Position numbers and translations under genes: made by a program. 13,717 nucleotides of DNA from Anaerolinea thermophila (GTDB lineage: Bacteria; Chloroflexota; Anaerolineae; Anaerolineales; DRKV01). A model generated the notes under the pieces. That model searched no databases. It was given only the letters and a program-made list of their open reading frames with translations, and was not told the DNA's origin. Below, one piece after another: positions 1 through 7,478 of the stretch; the stretch's first letter is position 1; the number at the start of each line of letters is the position of its first letter. The stretch covers positions 1-13,717 of the forward strand of contig DYKW01000033.1 of NCBI GenBank assembly GCA_020722405.1, given 5' to 3'.

Positions 1-27
1 CGGCTCTGGGTTTTGGCGTTGAAAATG

Positions 28-285
<258 letters not shown>

Positions 286-1614
286 TCAGCCTTGCAGAGC
301 TGCCAGCATCTCTTCGTTAGAATCAAATTTGAAGATGGGTAAGCCCAGTTCGGCCGCTTTGGCCTGTTCAATAGCCTCCAGGCGTTGCCAGTCGGCTTTG
401 CGGATGAGGGGGTACCCGGTCGCCTCTAAACGGGAAATCAACTGTTCGATTGGATTGCCCTCGGCGTGGGACGGCGTATCATCCAGATAGGCCAATACCG
501 CTTGTGCGCCGGCTTCCCCATCTTTTCGGGCTACGCCGACCAGGCCATCACTGGCCTTGCGCGCCCATCCGGCAACGAAAACACCCTCAATGGGGGTCTG
601 TTTTTCCGGATCGTAGGCTTCGTAGGAGGTATCATTGACGGGGTAATGTGGTGTGGGGTTTTTGACAAACTCGTTCCACTGGATGGGCAGCCCCAGGTGC
701 TCATCTACCCGGTCGCCGATGCAGAAAATGACCGTGTCCACGTCTAACAGGCGGGTAGTCCCTAAGGAGACGGTCTTCGTATCCCCGTTGTCGCGCAGTG
801 CCAGGGCGGTATCTTCTACTTCCAGAGCGCGCACGCTATTGTTTTCGTCTCCCAAAATGCGGTGAGGCGAACTAAGGAAGGCAAACTCGAATCGGGTGTT
901 GGAAACCGCGGGGTCGGCCTTCTTTAGCGCCCCCAGGATAAACTCGCGAGCCACCTCGACGTCTTGTCCAACGGTCTCCATTCGTGAACGGACGCGTTCT
1001 ATTTCGGTATCGAACTGCTCCAAGTTCAGGTAAGCAGCAATGTGAGTGAATTCATGTTGGGTGAATTTCACTTCCGCAGGGCCGCGGCGTGCTACGGCAG
1101 TCACCGAGTCAATCTGAACGTCGTGGCAAAGCCAATGAGCAATGTCCACCATCACGTTACCGACGCCAATCACGGCCGCGCGTTTCCCAATGGCAAATTC
1201 CTGCTGGCTGTAGGGTGGCAGGTGGTTGTAGTGATAAACGATGTCCTTGGCATGATACACGCCGGTCAGGTTTTCGCCCTCCAGTCCCAACCATTTGGTG
1301 CCTTGCGCGCCAACCGTCACCAAAATGGCATCGAAGCCCATTGTCTGTAGATCGAGCAAGGAGATTAGACCATCCTTGCCTACGGTTGCATTGCCCAGGT
1401 AGGAGATGTTCTCGTTTTCCAAAATTCGACGAAACTGCTTGCGCAGCCCTTCCTTCATTGTGTATTTGTCATGGTAAATGCCATATTCGGCCAACCCCCC
1501 TGGTTTGATATCTCGGTTGAGTAGAGCAACCCGCACACCGGCCTTGGCCAGTTTGCTGACGGCGTAAAGGCCGGCTGGGCCGGCGCCAATCACAGCTACG
1601 TACTTTTGGTTCAT
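286..1614 (-). CDS. FprA/adrenodoxin-reductase-like ferredoxin-NADP+ reductase (FAD flavoprotein)
   Basis: The 442-residue product is a two-dinucleotide-domain flavoprotein predicted to pass electrons between NADPH and ferredoxin in the cytoplasm. An FAD-binding GAGPAG motif lies at residues 10-15, followed by a glycine-rich PGGLAEYGI segment (about 38-46) typical of this family. A second Rossmann motif, IGVGNVMVDIAH (149-160), matches the GxGNVxxD signature of adrenodoxin reductase/FprA. The arginine pair of ARRGPAEVKFT (about 175-185) is the usual NADPH 2'-phosphate site. The GVFVAGW...GLVGVARKDG block near 345-370 is the C-terminal FAD-contacting region. The tail ending in FKFDSNEEMLAAL resembles the FprA C-terminal segment. 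Length fits the family. The start is supported by GGAGGA at 1622-1627 (minus strand), 7 nt upstream. It is transcribed away from all other genes here, so no partner is indicated. A role in glutamate-synthase-like or other NADPH-linked chemistry cannot be excluded. Confidence 0.85.
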   Translation of the reverse strand: MNQKYVAVIGAGPAGLYAVSKLAKAGVRVALLNRDIKPGGLAEYGIYHDKYTMKEGLRKQFRRILENENISYLGNATVGKDGLISLLDLQTMGFDAILVTVGAQGTKWLGLEGENLTGVYHAKDIVYHYNHLPPYSQQEFAIGKRAAVIGVGNVMVDIAHWLCHDVQIDSVTAVARRGPAEVKFTQHEFTHIAAYLNLEQFDTEIERVRSRMETVGQDVEVAREFILGALKKADPAVSNTRFEFAFLSSPHRILGDENNSVRALEVEDTALALRDNGDTKTVSLGTTRLLDVDTVIFCIGDRVDEHLGLPIQWNEFVKNPTPHYPVNDTSYEAYDPEKQTPIEGVFVAGWARKASDGLVGVARKDGEAGAQAVLAYLDDTPSHAEGNPIEQLISRLEATGYPLIRKADWQRLEAIEQAKAAELGLPIFKFDSNEEMLAALQG

Positions 1615-1703
1615 TGACTATTCCTCCATCGAATTCGTTTTGTCAGTTCTTCGAGACGCTTGACATGTATCTTTTCAAATTGTTGGGGTGTCCTAAAAAA
1701 CCT

Positions 1704-2058
1704 TAACGCAAAGTCGCTAAGGAGCAAAGGAATAGCAGAGGCGGCTTCCACGCCGCCGGACAGCCAGGCAGGGGCGCCCGCCCTACTATGAATCCCTCAT
1801 CCACCGTCAGCGAGGGTGGACGAAGGCATTGCCTTCGCCTACCCAGAAACCTCACCACAAAAGTCTAGAGGCACACGGAAAAGGTTAGGCTTATTGAGAA
1901 TTGGCCTGGCGCGCCGCCAAATGTAGTGCGGAATTAATTCCGCACTACGGCGTACTGCCAGTTATGGGGGCGCATCACGGGAAATCCCAAGAGCCAAAGG
2001 TTAAAGGCTTTGTGTCTTGGTGGTAAAAAAACACCCCGGGTTATTGAGATGATACGAA
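1704..2058 (+). repeat. Dispersed intergenic repeat, copy B (longer, composite)
   Basis: This is the same family and orientation as copy A (28-285), with identical blocks at 1724-1759 and 1780-1817. It carries the same two hairpins (1740-1757, and 1814-1844 with two mismatches) and the same right end, TTATTGAGATGATACGAA (2041-2058). It is roughly 100 bp longer because of an internal stretch of about 1890-2000. That stretch starts with TTATTGAGAA (1891-1900, resembling the right-end motif) and contains a perfect 26-bp palindrome, suggesting one element nested in another. Upstream, GTATCTTTTCAA near 1668-1679 may be a degenerate left copy of the terminal motif. The rest of the 645-bp gap between the two genes (1615-1703, 2059-2260) holds only a Shine-Dalgarno, a possible promoter and a short tandem duplication. 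Confidence 0.8.
1923..1948. repeat. Perfect 26-bp palindrome inside repeat copy B
   Basis: Half-site GTAGTGCGGAATT is followed directly by its exact reverse complement with no spacer. As RNA it would form a 13-bp hairpin with an essentially closed loop; as DNA it is fully two-fold symmetric. No T-run follows, so it is not a typical intrinsic terminator. It resembles the GTAGTGCGG...CCGCACTAC palindromes scattered between genes in many uncultured bacteria (from memory, not searched). Confidence 0.85.
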
Positions 2059-2158
2059 AAAATTATAACATCTGTGTAGGTTGATAGTCGGTTGATTGAT
2101 TGGTGCGCGTTGGGCTTATTCTTGCAGGGTAGACCGTAGCGCGCAGCACCAGGTGCGA

Positions 2159-2164
2159 TATAAT
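2159..2164 (+). promoter_or_regulatory. Possible -10 box of the 2261-6522 operon
   Basis: A perfect TATAAT hexamer lies about 100 bp upstream of the first gene of the three-gene unit. No good -35 hexamer sits 16-18 bp upstream (GTAGCG at 17 bp), so an activator or another sigma factor would be needed if it is real. This is weak evidence from one hexamer. Confidence 0.35.
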
Positions 2165-2217
2165 AGGCATTATCGATGATGATGTGGTGCCCTGCCGGAA
2201 GGCATATTTTGGAACCA

Positions 2218-2247
2218 GGGCATTTTCTCGTAGGGCATTTTCTCGTA
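2218..2247 (+). repeat. 15-bp perfect tandem duplication in a 5' leader
   Basis: GGGCATTTTCTCGTA occurs twice back to back (2218-2232 and 2233-2247). It abuts the AAAGGAGG Shine-Dalgarno (2248-2255) of the gene at 2261. It could be a replication-slippage duplication, or paired sites for a protein or RNA in the leader. Nothing else indicates function. Confidence 0.9.
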
Positions 2248-2260
2248 AAAGGAGGCACTC

Positions 2261-2866
2261 ATGGCTGCTATGCCACCAGCTTCTCCGAAGATTAGGCGTT
2301 GGTTGTGGCAAAGACAGGTACGTCCTGCCTTTTGGACGGTTGGCAGCGTACTGTCGCTGCTACTCAATGTTATTTTGCTGGTTGTGGTGGACATCCTGGC
2401 GCAGCAATTGTTCACCATCAAGCATTTGGTGAATGATCAATTGCTGGGCGGGTTGTATCAGAATTTCGAACGTATGGATCAGGCCGTTATTGCCACCACG
2501 GTGGAAGTGGACGATACTATCCCGGTACAGTTCACCTTGCCATTGCAACAACACACCGATGTTGTGTTGACCGAGGACACCTTTATTTCCAACGTGACAG
2601 TCAACTTGAATACCGGAGGGTTGTATATTCAAGGTGCACAGGCTGATATCACCTTACCGGCAGGCACAGTGTTGAAAGTGGCGCTGGATATGGCTGTGCC
2701 GGTGGATACAACCATCCCGGTACATTTGACGGTGCCGGTGAGTATTCCTTTGGCAGAGACCCAATTGCATGAACCATTCGTTGGTTTGCAGCAGGTCGTT
2801 GATCCGTATTATTCTTTGCTTGGTGATTTGCCCGATTCGTGGGCTGATGTATTTTCTAGGCCATGA
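2261..2866 (+). CDS. Membrane-anchored hypothetical protein with TIPV-type beta repeats
   Basis: I do not recognise a named family for this 201-residue protein. A basic N-terminus (R12, R13, R18, R21) precedes one hydrophobic segment at about 24-46. By the positive-inside rule the N-terminus should be cytoplasmic and the remaining 155 residues outside. The exported part is rich in Val, Thr, Ile and Pro and looks beta-stranded. It contains an internal repeat, DDTIPVQFTLPL (84-95) versus DTTIPVHLTVPV (149-160), within a longer weakly similar duplication. No catalytic motif or lipobox is visible. The start has an excellent Shine-Dalgarno (AAAGGAGG, 2248-2255, 5-nt spacing). Its stop overlaps the start of the HIT gene (ATGA), so it is probably the first gene of an operon with the HIT protein and the SARP regulator. 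A possible role is envelope sensing or scaffolding, but that is a guess. Confidence 0.75.
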   Translation: MAAMPPASPKIRRWLWQRQVRPAFWTVGSVLSLLLNVILLVVVDILAQQLFTIKHLVNDQLLGGLYQNFERMDQAVIATTVEVDDTIPVQFTLPLQQHTDVVLTEDTFISNVTVNLNTGGLYIQGAQADITLPAGTVLKVALDMAVPVDTTIPVHLTVPVSIPLAETQLHEPFVGLQQVVDPYYSLLGDLPDSWADVFSRP

Positions 2867-3219
2867 TAACCGCCTCCCCAACCTGTATTTTTTGCCGCAT
2901 TATCGCCGGAGAAGCCCCGGCTGAGACTCTGTTTCGTGACTCCTTTGTGACCGCCTTCCAGGACATTCATCCCGTCGCGCCGGTGCACGTGCTCTTAGTG
3001 CCCAATCGTCATTTGGAATCGGTGAATCAGGCCACTTTGGAAGACGAGGCCATGCTGGGACGGTTGTTTACCGTTGCCCGGCAGATTGCATCTGACCTGG
3101 GGATAGCAGAAAGTGGCTACCGCTTGATCATCAACACCGGAAGAGATGGTGGTCAAGTCGTACCTCATTTGCATGTTCATCTCATTGGTGGGCGGCGTAT
3201 GCGTCATCCTATGGGATAA
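2863..3219 (+). CDS. HIT-family nucleotide hydrolase/transferase (HINT-like)
   Basis: This 118-residue protein spans a full histidine-triad domain, the usual length for the family. CIFCRIIAGEAPA (8-20) is the classic HINT N-terminus, and Cys8 and Cys11 may form a zinc site with His50 (NRHLES), as in some bacterial HIT proteins. The active-site motif HLHVHLIGG (102-110) matches H-phi-H-phi-H-phi-phi, with His104 the expected nucleophile. Asn91 and the preceding strand form the usual phosphate-side contact. Family members hydrolyse AMP-lysine, AMP-NH2, acyl-adenylates or dinucleoside polyphosphates in the cytoplasm. The start codon overlaps the previous stop, implying translational coupling, and the regulator begins 3 nt after its stop. 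A link to the adenylate-forming acyl-CoA synthetase downstream is conceivable but not shown by the sequence. Confidence 0.9.
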   Translation: MITASPTCIFCRIIAGEAPAETLFRDSFVTAFQDIHPVAPVHVLLVPNRHLESVNQATLEDEAMLGRLFTVARQIASDLGIAESGYRLIINTGRDGGQVVPHLHVHLIGGRRMRHPMG

Positions 3220-3222
3220 ACC

Positions 3223-6200
3223 ATGCTCTACGTGCGCCTGTTCGGCAACCTGCGAGTTACCCTGGAGAAAGAACAACCTATTGATTTGGGGGCGCCAACC
3301 ACGCGCGCCCTGTTCGCGTACCTGATTTTGCAACGCGGCGGGCGCATCGACCGCCGTCAATTGGCGTTTTCGCTCTGGCCACAGGCTACCGAAAGCGCGG
3401 CCCGACGCAATCTCCGGCAGTATCTGCACCGTTTGCGGCGCGCCCTAGCGCCTTACCTGGCTTTCGATGCCTGGCTGCGGGTGGATGGCAGCACCCTGGA
3501 AGTCTTGAGGAGCGATGACCTGTGGGTGGATGTCGAGGCCTTTGCGTATGGTACCCGCCCAGAGTCTACACCGGGGGAAGTGGAAGAGGCATTGCAACAT
3601 TACACCGACGATTTATTGAGCGATTTGTACGACGAATGGTGCAATGAGCCACGTCAGTATTGGCACCAGAAATACGTCGAAAGTTTATCCCGCCTTGGGC
3701 AGGCTTTGCTGGTGCAAGGCGATGCCTCCCGTGCTTTGCATTATGCCCGGCAATGGCTGGCGGCTGAGCCGTTGGACGAAGCCGCACACCGCCTGGCGAT
3801 GCAAGCCTATACCAGATCAGGACAACGTCACCAGGCCTTGCAGCAATATCAGCAGTTGTGTACTCTACTGATGGACGAGTTGCAGGTTGAACCGGAACCA
3901 GAAACCCAGGAACTCGTTCACAAAATTCAAAGCATCACCTCACCCCCTCCAAAAGATCCCCCACCCCGCCCCTCGTTTCACGGCCTATCGCCCGATATTC
4001 CACTTTTTGGCCGCGACGAGGAATTAGCCACGCTGGAGCGTGCCTTCGAAAATGCACAAAGCGGACAGGGCGCGCTGGTGTTGCTCACGGGAGAAGCCGG
4101 CATTGGCAAGACCCGCTTGATGCAGGAATGTTTGCCACGGCATACAGATTGGCTTATTTTGCATACCCGCGCCAGCGAACTGGAGGCCATGACGCCTTAC
4201 GCGGCCGTGCGGCGTTTATTGACCGCTGCCGTGCCTTACCTGCCGCCCCCGCTCTTGCAAACGCCACCGCGCTGGCTGTTGCTATTGGCCGCTCAGACGC
4301 CGGCACTGCAAAGTCGTTTGCCCTACCTGAACATCGAAACGCTTTATCCAGAAGAAGACGTTCCACTATTGGACGCCCTGGTGACCATCTTTCTGCAATT
4401 ACAGCCGATGCCCATCTGCCTGGTGCTCGACGATCTGCACTGGGCCGATTCTCAAACCTGGCAGTGGATGGCAGTGCTTTCTCAGCGTTTGGCAGCGTTT
4501 CCTGGGCTAATGATTGGCCTTTGTCGCTGGGAAGACCTCTCCGAGGAGCACAGTCGCTTCTTACGCAGTTTAATGCGTAACCAACTGGCGCAGGAAATTC
4601 CCCTCAAACGCCTGACGCGCCCGGCCGCCGATGCCCTGGCGCGCTACCTGCACCCTCAAGTGGAGGCCAACCCTGCTTTTGGGGATCGGTTGTACCAGGA
4701 AACGGAAGGCAACCCTCTCTTCATCATCGAGACATTGCGGGCACTGGAAGAAGGCAGTCATACCATGAGTGGGCAAGTGCACATCGCCGGGGAAGAGGTT
4801 TTCGCGGGGCTGCCGCCGGCCATCCAACGGGTGATCGAAGCCCGTCTGGAGCGATTATCCCCAAAGAGCCGCGAATTTTTGGAGATCGCAGCCGCTATGG
4901 GAGGGACGATCACCTTTTCGCTTCTGACAGAGGTCACGCAAGCCTCCGAGGAAGATTTGATTCGCAACCTCGAAACCTGGGTGCGGCGCGGGCTGATGCG
5001 GGAATCTTCAGAGGGGTATGAATTTTCTCACGATAAAATCCGTCAGGTGGCGTATAGCAATTTGAGCCGGGCCAGACGGCAGGTGATTCATCGTCGCATC
5101 GCCGAGACACTGGAACAAGTCGTGCCGCCGGTAAATGTGAACATCCTGGCGTATCATTACGCCCGCAGCGACCGGCCATTGCAGGCTTTGCCCTATGTCA
5201 CGCAGGCTGCCGAACAGGCCTTGCAGGCGCGCTCCTATCACGCTGCCCGGCAGTTGGGCTTGAAAGCCGTGCAATTGCTGGGGCACATGGCCGGCCCAAA
5301 GCAGCGTCAAGAGCGCATCGCCCTGAACTTGCAACTGGCCCAGGCCTACGCCTTTAGCGGAGACCTGCGCCGTGCCCTGGATATTCTGCGGCAGACGGAA
5401 AGACTGGGGCAACAAGCCAGGGATGAAACCCACCTTGGACAGGTTTTTCGGCGCATGTCTCAGGTGCTGTGGCAATTGGGCGAGGTAGAATTGGGGGGAG
5501 ATTACGCCCGCCGGGCTTTGCGCGTGGCCGAAGAACAGCGTGATCTTCTCTTGTTGCAGGCCGCCTTGCGGATGTTGGGGCGGGTGGGCATCGCGCTGGC
5601 GGCTTTCGATGATGCCATCGCTTATTTGACGCGTTACATCAATCTTGCCGAGACAGAAGCCCTGCCTCCCCCCGATTTGCCTGTTGTGATGGGATACCTG
5701 GGGGTGGCTTATGCGCGCGTCGGGTCGTGGCAGCGGGCTATTGAGATTGCTCAGCAGGGTGAAGAACTGGCGATGCATTTGCAACAAGATGGCCCGCAAG
5801 TCACCACCATGCTGACCTTTGCGCGTATGCAACTGGCCTTCGTACATGCCGAATACCACGATTGGGGACAATGCTTGCAGACGATGCAAGCAATTCCCGA
5901 TCCGGATTTTCAACAGGACGAACTGACCCCTCTGGGATTCATGGTGTTGGGGCTGCGCGGCTACGCCCTGGCACAAAGTGGAAACCCCAAAGCCGGGCTG
6001 CAACTGCTCATTCCGGCTGTGAATTGGATGCAGCGCGTCGATTACAAAGTGTTTCCCTACCTGCCAATGATGTTCATGGCACACACGTTGCTATTGGACG
6101 GGCAGGTTAATGCAGCCCAAACGCAAATCGAATACGCCTTAACCTACGCCAACAAGGTCGGAAACCGCTGGGCGGTGGGGGTATCGGCGCGATTGTTGGC

Positions 6201-6522
6201 CGAAACGATGATGCGCCAGCCGCGCCCCGATTGGGCGCAGGTAGAAAGCCTGTTGATTGAGTCGATGGAGGTGTTGCGCAAGGTACGCGCCCGCCCCGAA
6301 CTGGCCCGCACTTTTTTGGCGTTGCGCCGCTTGTACGATCGCGCTGGTCAAATGGCCTGGGCGGTGGATTGCCACTTTAGAGCGACGACCATCTTCGAAG
6401 AGATCGGCATGACCAGAGAATTACACCTGGCCCAGGGGCAGGCCGCGGGCGAACGCAAGGGGGCAATTGTGATTTCCGATATGCCGCTGCGCGGTCCAAA
6501 CGTGTCGGGGGAAGACCATTAG
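3223..6522 (+). CDS. SARP-type transcriptional regulator: winged helix + BTAD + STAND/AAA ATPase + TPR
   Basis: This 1099-residue cytoplasmic regulator has several domains. Residues 1-95 form an OmpR/PhoB-type winged helix, with RRQLAFSLWP (44-53) and the basic helix SAARRNLRQYLHRLRRAL (58-75). A bacterial transcriptional activation (BTAD) domain follows from WVDVEAF (101-107) to the hallmark ELQVEPEPET (219-228). A Pro-rich linker (about 239-255) leads to an AAA_16/STAND ATPase with Walker A GEAGIGKT (290-297) and Walker B LVLDDLHWAD (400-409). The rest (about 620-1060) is Ala/Leu-rich helical TPR-like sequence. This is the AfsR-like layout, and there is no C-terminal LuxR helix-turn-helix, so DNA binding is N-terminal. 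Such proteins activate transcription at direct repeats overlapping the -35 region. The ATPase/TPR half presumably senses a ligand or partner, but the signal is unknown. It is coupled to the HIT gene with a 3-nt gap, and a matching direct-repeat operator begins 6 bp after its stop codon. Confidence 0.92.
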   Translation: MLYVRLFGNLRVTLEKEQPIDLGAPTTRALFAYLILQRGGRIDRRQLAFSLWPQATESAARRNLRQYLHRLRRALAPYLAFDAWLRVDGSTLEVLRSDDLWVDVEAFAYGTRPESTPGEVEEALQHYTDDLLSDLYDEWCNEPRQYWHQKYVESLSRLGQALLVQGDASRALHYARQWLAAEPLDEAAHRLAMQAYTRSGQRHQALQQYQQLCTLLMDELQVEPEPETQELVHKIQSITSPPPKDPPPRPSFHGLSPDIPLFGRDEELATLERAFENAQSGQGALVLLTGEAGIGKTRLMQECLPRHTDWLILHTRASELEAMTPYAAVRRLLTAAVPYLPPPLLQTPPRWLLLLAAQTPALQSRLPYLNIETLYPEEDVPLLDALVTIFLQLQPMPICLVLDDLHWADSQTWQWMAVLSQRLAAFPGLMIGLCRWEDLSEEHSRFLRSLMRNQLAQEIPLKRLTRPAADALARYLHPQVEANPAFGDRLYQETEGNPLFIIETLRALEEGSHTMSGQVHIAGEEVFAGLPPAIQRVIEARLERLSPKSREFLEIAAAMGGTITFSLLTEVTQASEEDLIRNLETWVRRGLMRESSEGYEFSHDKIRQVAYSNLSRARRQVIHRRIAETLEQVVPPVNVNILAYHYARSDRPLQALPYVTQAAEQALQARSYHAARQLGLKAVQLLGHMAGPKQRQERIALNLQLAQAYAFSGDLRRALDILRQTERLGQQARDETHLGQVFRRMSQVLWQLGEVELGGDYARRALRVAEEQRDLLLLQAALRMLGRVGIALAAFDDAIAYLTRYINLAETEALPPPDLPVVMGYLGVAYARVGSWQRAIEIAQQGEELAMHLQQDGPQVTTMLTFARMQLAFVHAEYHDWGQCLQTMQAIPDPDFQQDELTPLGFMVLGLRGYALAQSGNPKAGLQLLIPAVNWMQRVDYKVFPYLPMMFMAHTLLLDGQVNAAQTQIEYALTYANKVGNRWAVGVSARLLAETMMRQPRPDWAQVESLLIESMEVLRKVRARPELARTFLALRRLYDRAGQMAWAVDCHFRATTIFEEIGMTRELHLAQGQAAGERKGAIVISDMPLRGPNVSGEDH

Positions 6523-6527
6523 GGCCC

Positions 6528-6559
6528 GTTAACGCTCTCGTTAACGCTTCGGTAACGCT
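6528..6559 (+). promoter_or_regulatory. Predicted SARP operator: three direct repeats
   Basis: GTTAACGCT (6528-6536), GTTAACGCT (6540-6548) and GGTAACGCT (6551-6559) are tandem same-strand repeats spaced 12 and 11 bp. Eleven-bp phasing of heptameric direct repeats just upstream of a -10 box is the known SARP/DnrI/ActII-ORF4 site architecture. The third repeat ends 7 bp before the TACAAT box; taking the heptamer as GTAACGC gives 8 bp. The repeats occupy the place of the -35 element, and no consensus -35 is present. The likely binder is the regulator encoded immediately upstream. Recognition of this particular sequence is inference. Confidence 0.7.
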
Positions 6560-6566
6560 GGATGCG

Positions 6567-6572
6567 TACAAT
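6567..6572 (+). promoter_or_regulatory. Predicted -10 box of the transporter operon
   Basis: TACAAT matches the sigma-70 -10 consensus at 5 of 6 positions. The position 17 bp upstream reads ACGCTT, not a -35 consensus, fitting an activator-dependent promoter. The transcript would begin near 6579, giving a leader of about 34 nt before the ATG at 6613. This also argues against the in-frame ATG at 6562, which would lie upstream of the transcript start. Confidence 0.6.
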
Positions 6573-6602
6573 GGGCGGAAATTTCACCCTACACTCATTC
6601 AC

Positions 6603-6607
6603 AGGAA
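6603..6607 (+). promoter_or_regulatory. Ribosome binding site that fixes the LivG-like start
   Basis: AGGAA stands 5 nt upstream of the ATG at 6613. The upstream in-frame ATG at 6562 has no Shine-Dalgarno and overlaps the predicted operator/-10 region, so 6613 is preferred. Confidence 0.65.
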
Positions 6608-6612
6608 CCCTT

Positions 6613-7461
6613 ATGCTGCGCGGTTTTACACACCAACTCAACAGCAGTACCCTCAACCCCGGCGATTTACAACTCAGCGTGGAGCACCTGACGTTGAGTT
6701 TTGGCGGGGTAATGGCCTTGCTAAATATCAGCCTGGAACTCTACCAGAGTGAAATCCTGGCCATCATTGGCCCCAACGGCGCAGGGAAAACCAGCTTGCT
6801 GAATTGCATTAGCGGGTTATATCATCCTCAAGAAGGTCATATCTACTACCACGCCGATGATGGAAAGCAGCATGAAATCACAACCTTGCGCCCATATCAT
6901 ATTGCCAAATTGGGCATTGCCCGCTCTTTCCAGAACATCGAACTGTTCCGTCACATGTCGGTGCTCAATAACCTGATGGCCGGGGCGCATATTCACATGC
7001 GTTCTGACTTGTTTTCTTCCTTAATCTACTGGGGGAAGGCGCAACGTGAACAAATCGAATTCCGGTGCTTCGTAGAAGACATTATCGACTTATTGGAAAT
7101 CGAGAGTATCCGTGAAAAACAAGTAGGCGAATTGGCCTATGGGCTGCAAAAGCGCGTTGAACTGGGGCGTGCTTTGGCAATGAAGCCGGCGATTCTATTG
7201 CTGGACGAACCTATGGCCGGTATGAACACCGAAGAGAAAGAAGACATGGCGCGCTTCATCCTGGATGTCAACGAGGAACATGGGGTCACCATCGTGCTCA
7301 TCGAGCATGATATGGGGGTGGTGATGGATATCAGCGACCGTATTGTGGTGCTCAATTTCGGCCAGAAAATTGGCGAAGGCACCCCCGATGAGGTACGCCA
7401 GAATCCCCAGGTCATTCAGGCATACCTTGGGGAAGACCAACGCGCGTTCACCCGGAAATGA
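6613..7461 (+). CDS. LivG-like ATPase of HAAT-family ABC transporter
   Basis: The 282-residue product (from the 6613 start) is one of the two ATPases energising the LivH/LivM-type permease at the inner membrane face. Motifs are Walker A GPNGAGKT (53-60), signature LAYGLQKRVE (174-183; LAYG rather than LSGG is normal for LivG), Walker B ILLLDEP (194-200) and the switch histidine in LIEHDM (His232). The Q-loop lies in ARSFQNIELF. The C-terminal QNPQVIQAYLGE is the LivG ending. Length is slightly above the roughly 255 residues of E. coli LivG, owing to an N-terminal extension and an insert around MRSDLFSSLIYWGKAQ. It opens the transporter operon behind the predicted SARP promoter, and its stop overlaps an in-frame ATG of the next gene, indicating tight coupling. 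Confidence 0.92.
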   Translation: MLRGFTHQLNSSTLNPGDLQLSVEHLTLSFGGVMALLNISLELYQSEILAIIGPNGAGKTSLLNCISGLYHPQEGHIYYHADDGKQHEITTLRPYHIAKLGIARSFQNIELFRHMSVLNNLMAGAHIHMRSDLFSSLIYWGKAQREQIEFRCFVEDIIDLLEIESIREKQVGELAYGLQKRVELGRALAMKPAILLLDEPMAGMNTEEKEDMARFILDVNEEHGVTIVLIEHDMGVVMDISDRIVVLNFGQKIGEGTPDEVRQNPQVIQAYLGEDQRAFTRK

Positions 7462-7467
7462 CCTTGC

Positions 7468-7473
7468 AAGGAG
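7468..7473 (+). promoter_or_regulatory. Ribosome binding site that fixes the acyl-CoA synthetase start
   Basis: AAGGAG lies 5 nt before the ATG at 7479. The alternative in-frame ATG at 7458, overlapping the LivG-like stop (ATGA), is 7 codons upstream with only weak Shine-Dalgarno support. The protein beginning at 7479 (MPETLPQFLLEHA) starts where the family homology is expected. Confidence 0.7.
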
Positions 7474-7478
7474 CGTTT

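Noticed and set aside
5008..6084. 358-codon open frame on the minus strand
   Set aside because: It lies entirely antisense to the regulator's TPR region, has His/Gln-rich shadow composition and no recognisable domain.
6528..6559. Repeats as a CRISPR or origin iteron array
   Set aside because: Only three 9-bp units with 2-3-bp gaps, no spacers, no replication gene; position against a -10 box fits an operator better.
6562..6612. Upstream ATG start for the LivG-like gene
   Set aside because: It overlaps the predicted -10 region and lacks a Shine-Dalgarno; the ATG at 6613 has AGGAA at good spacing and retains all ABC motifs.
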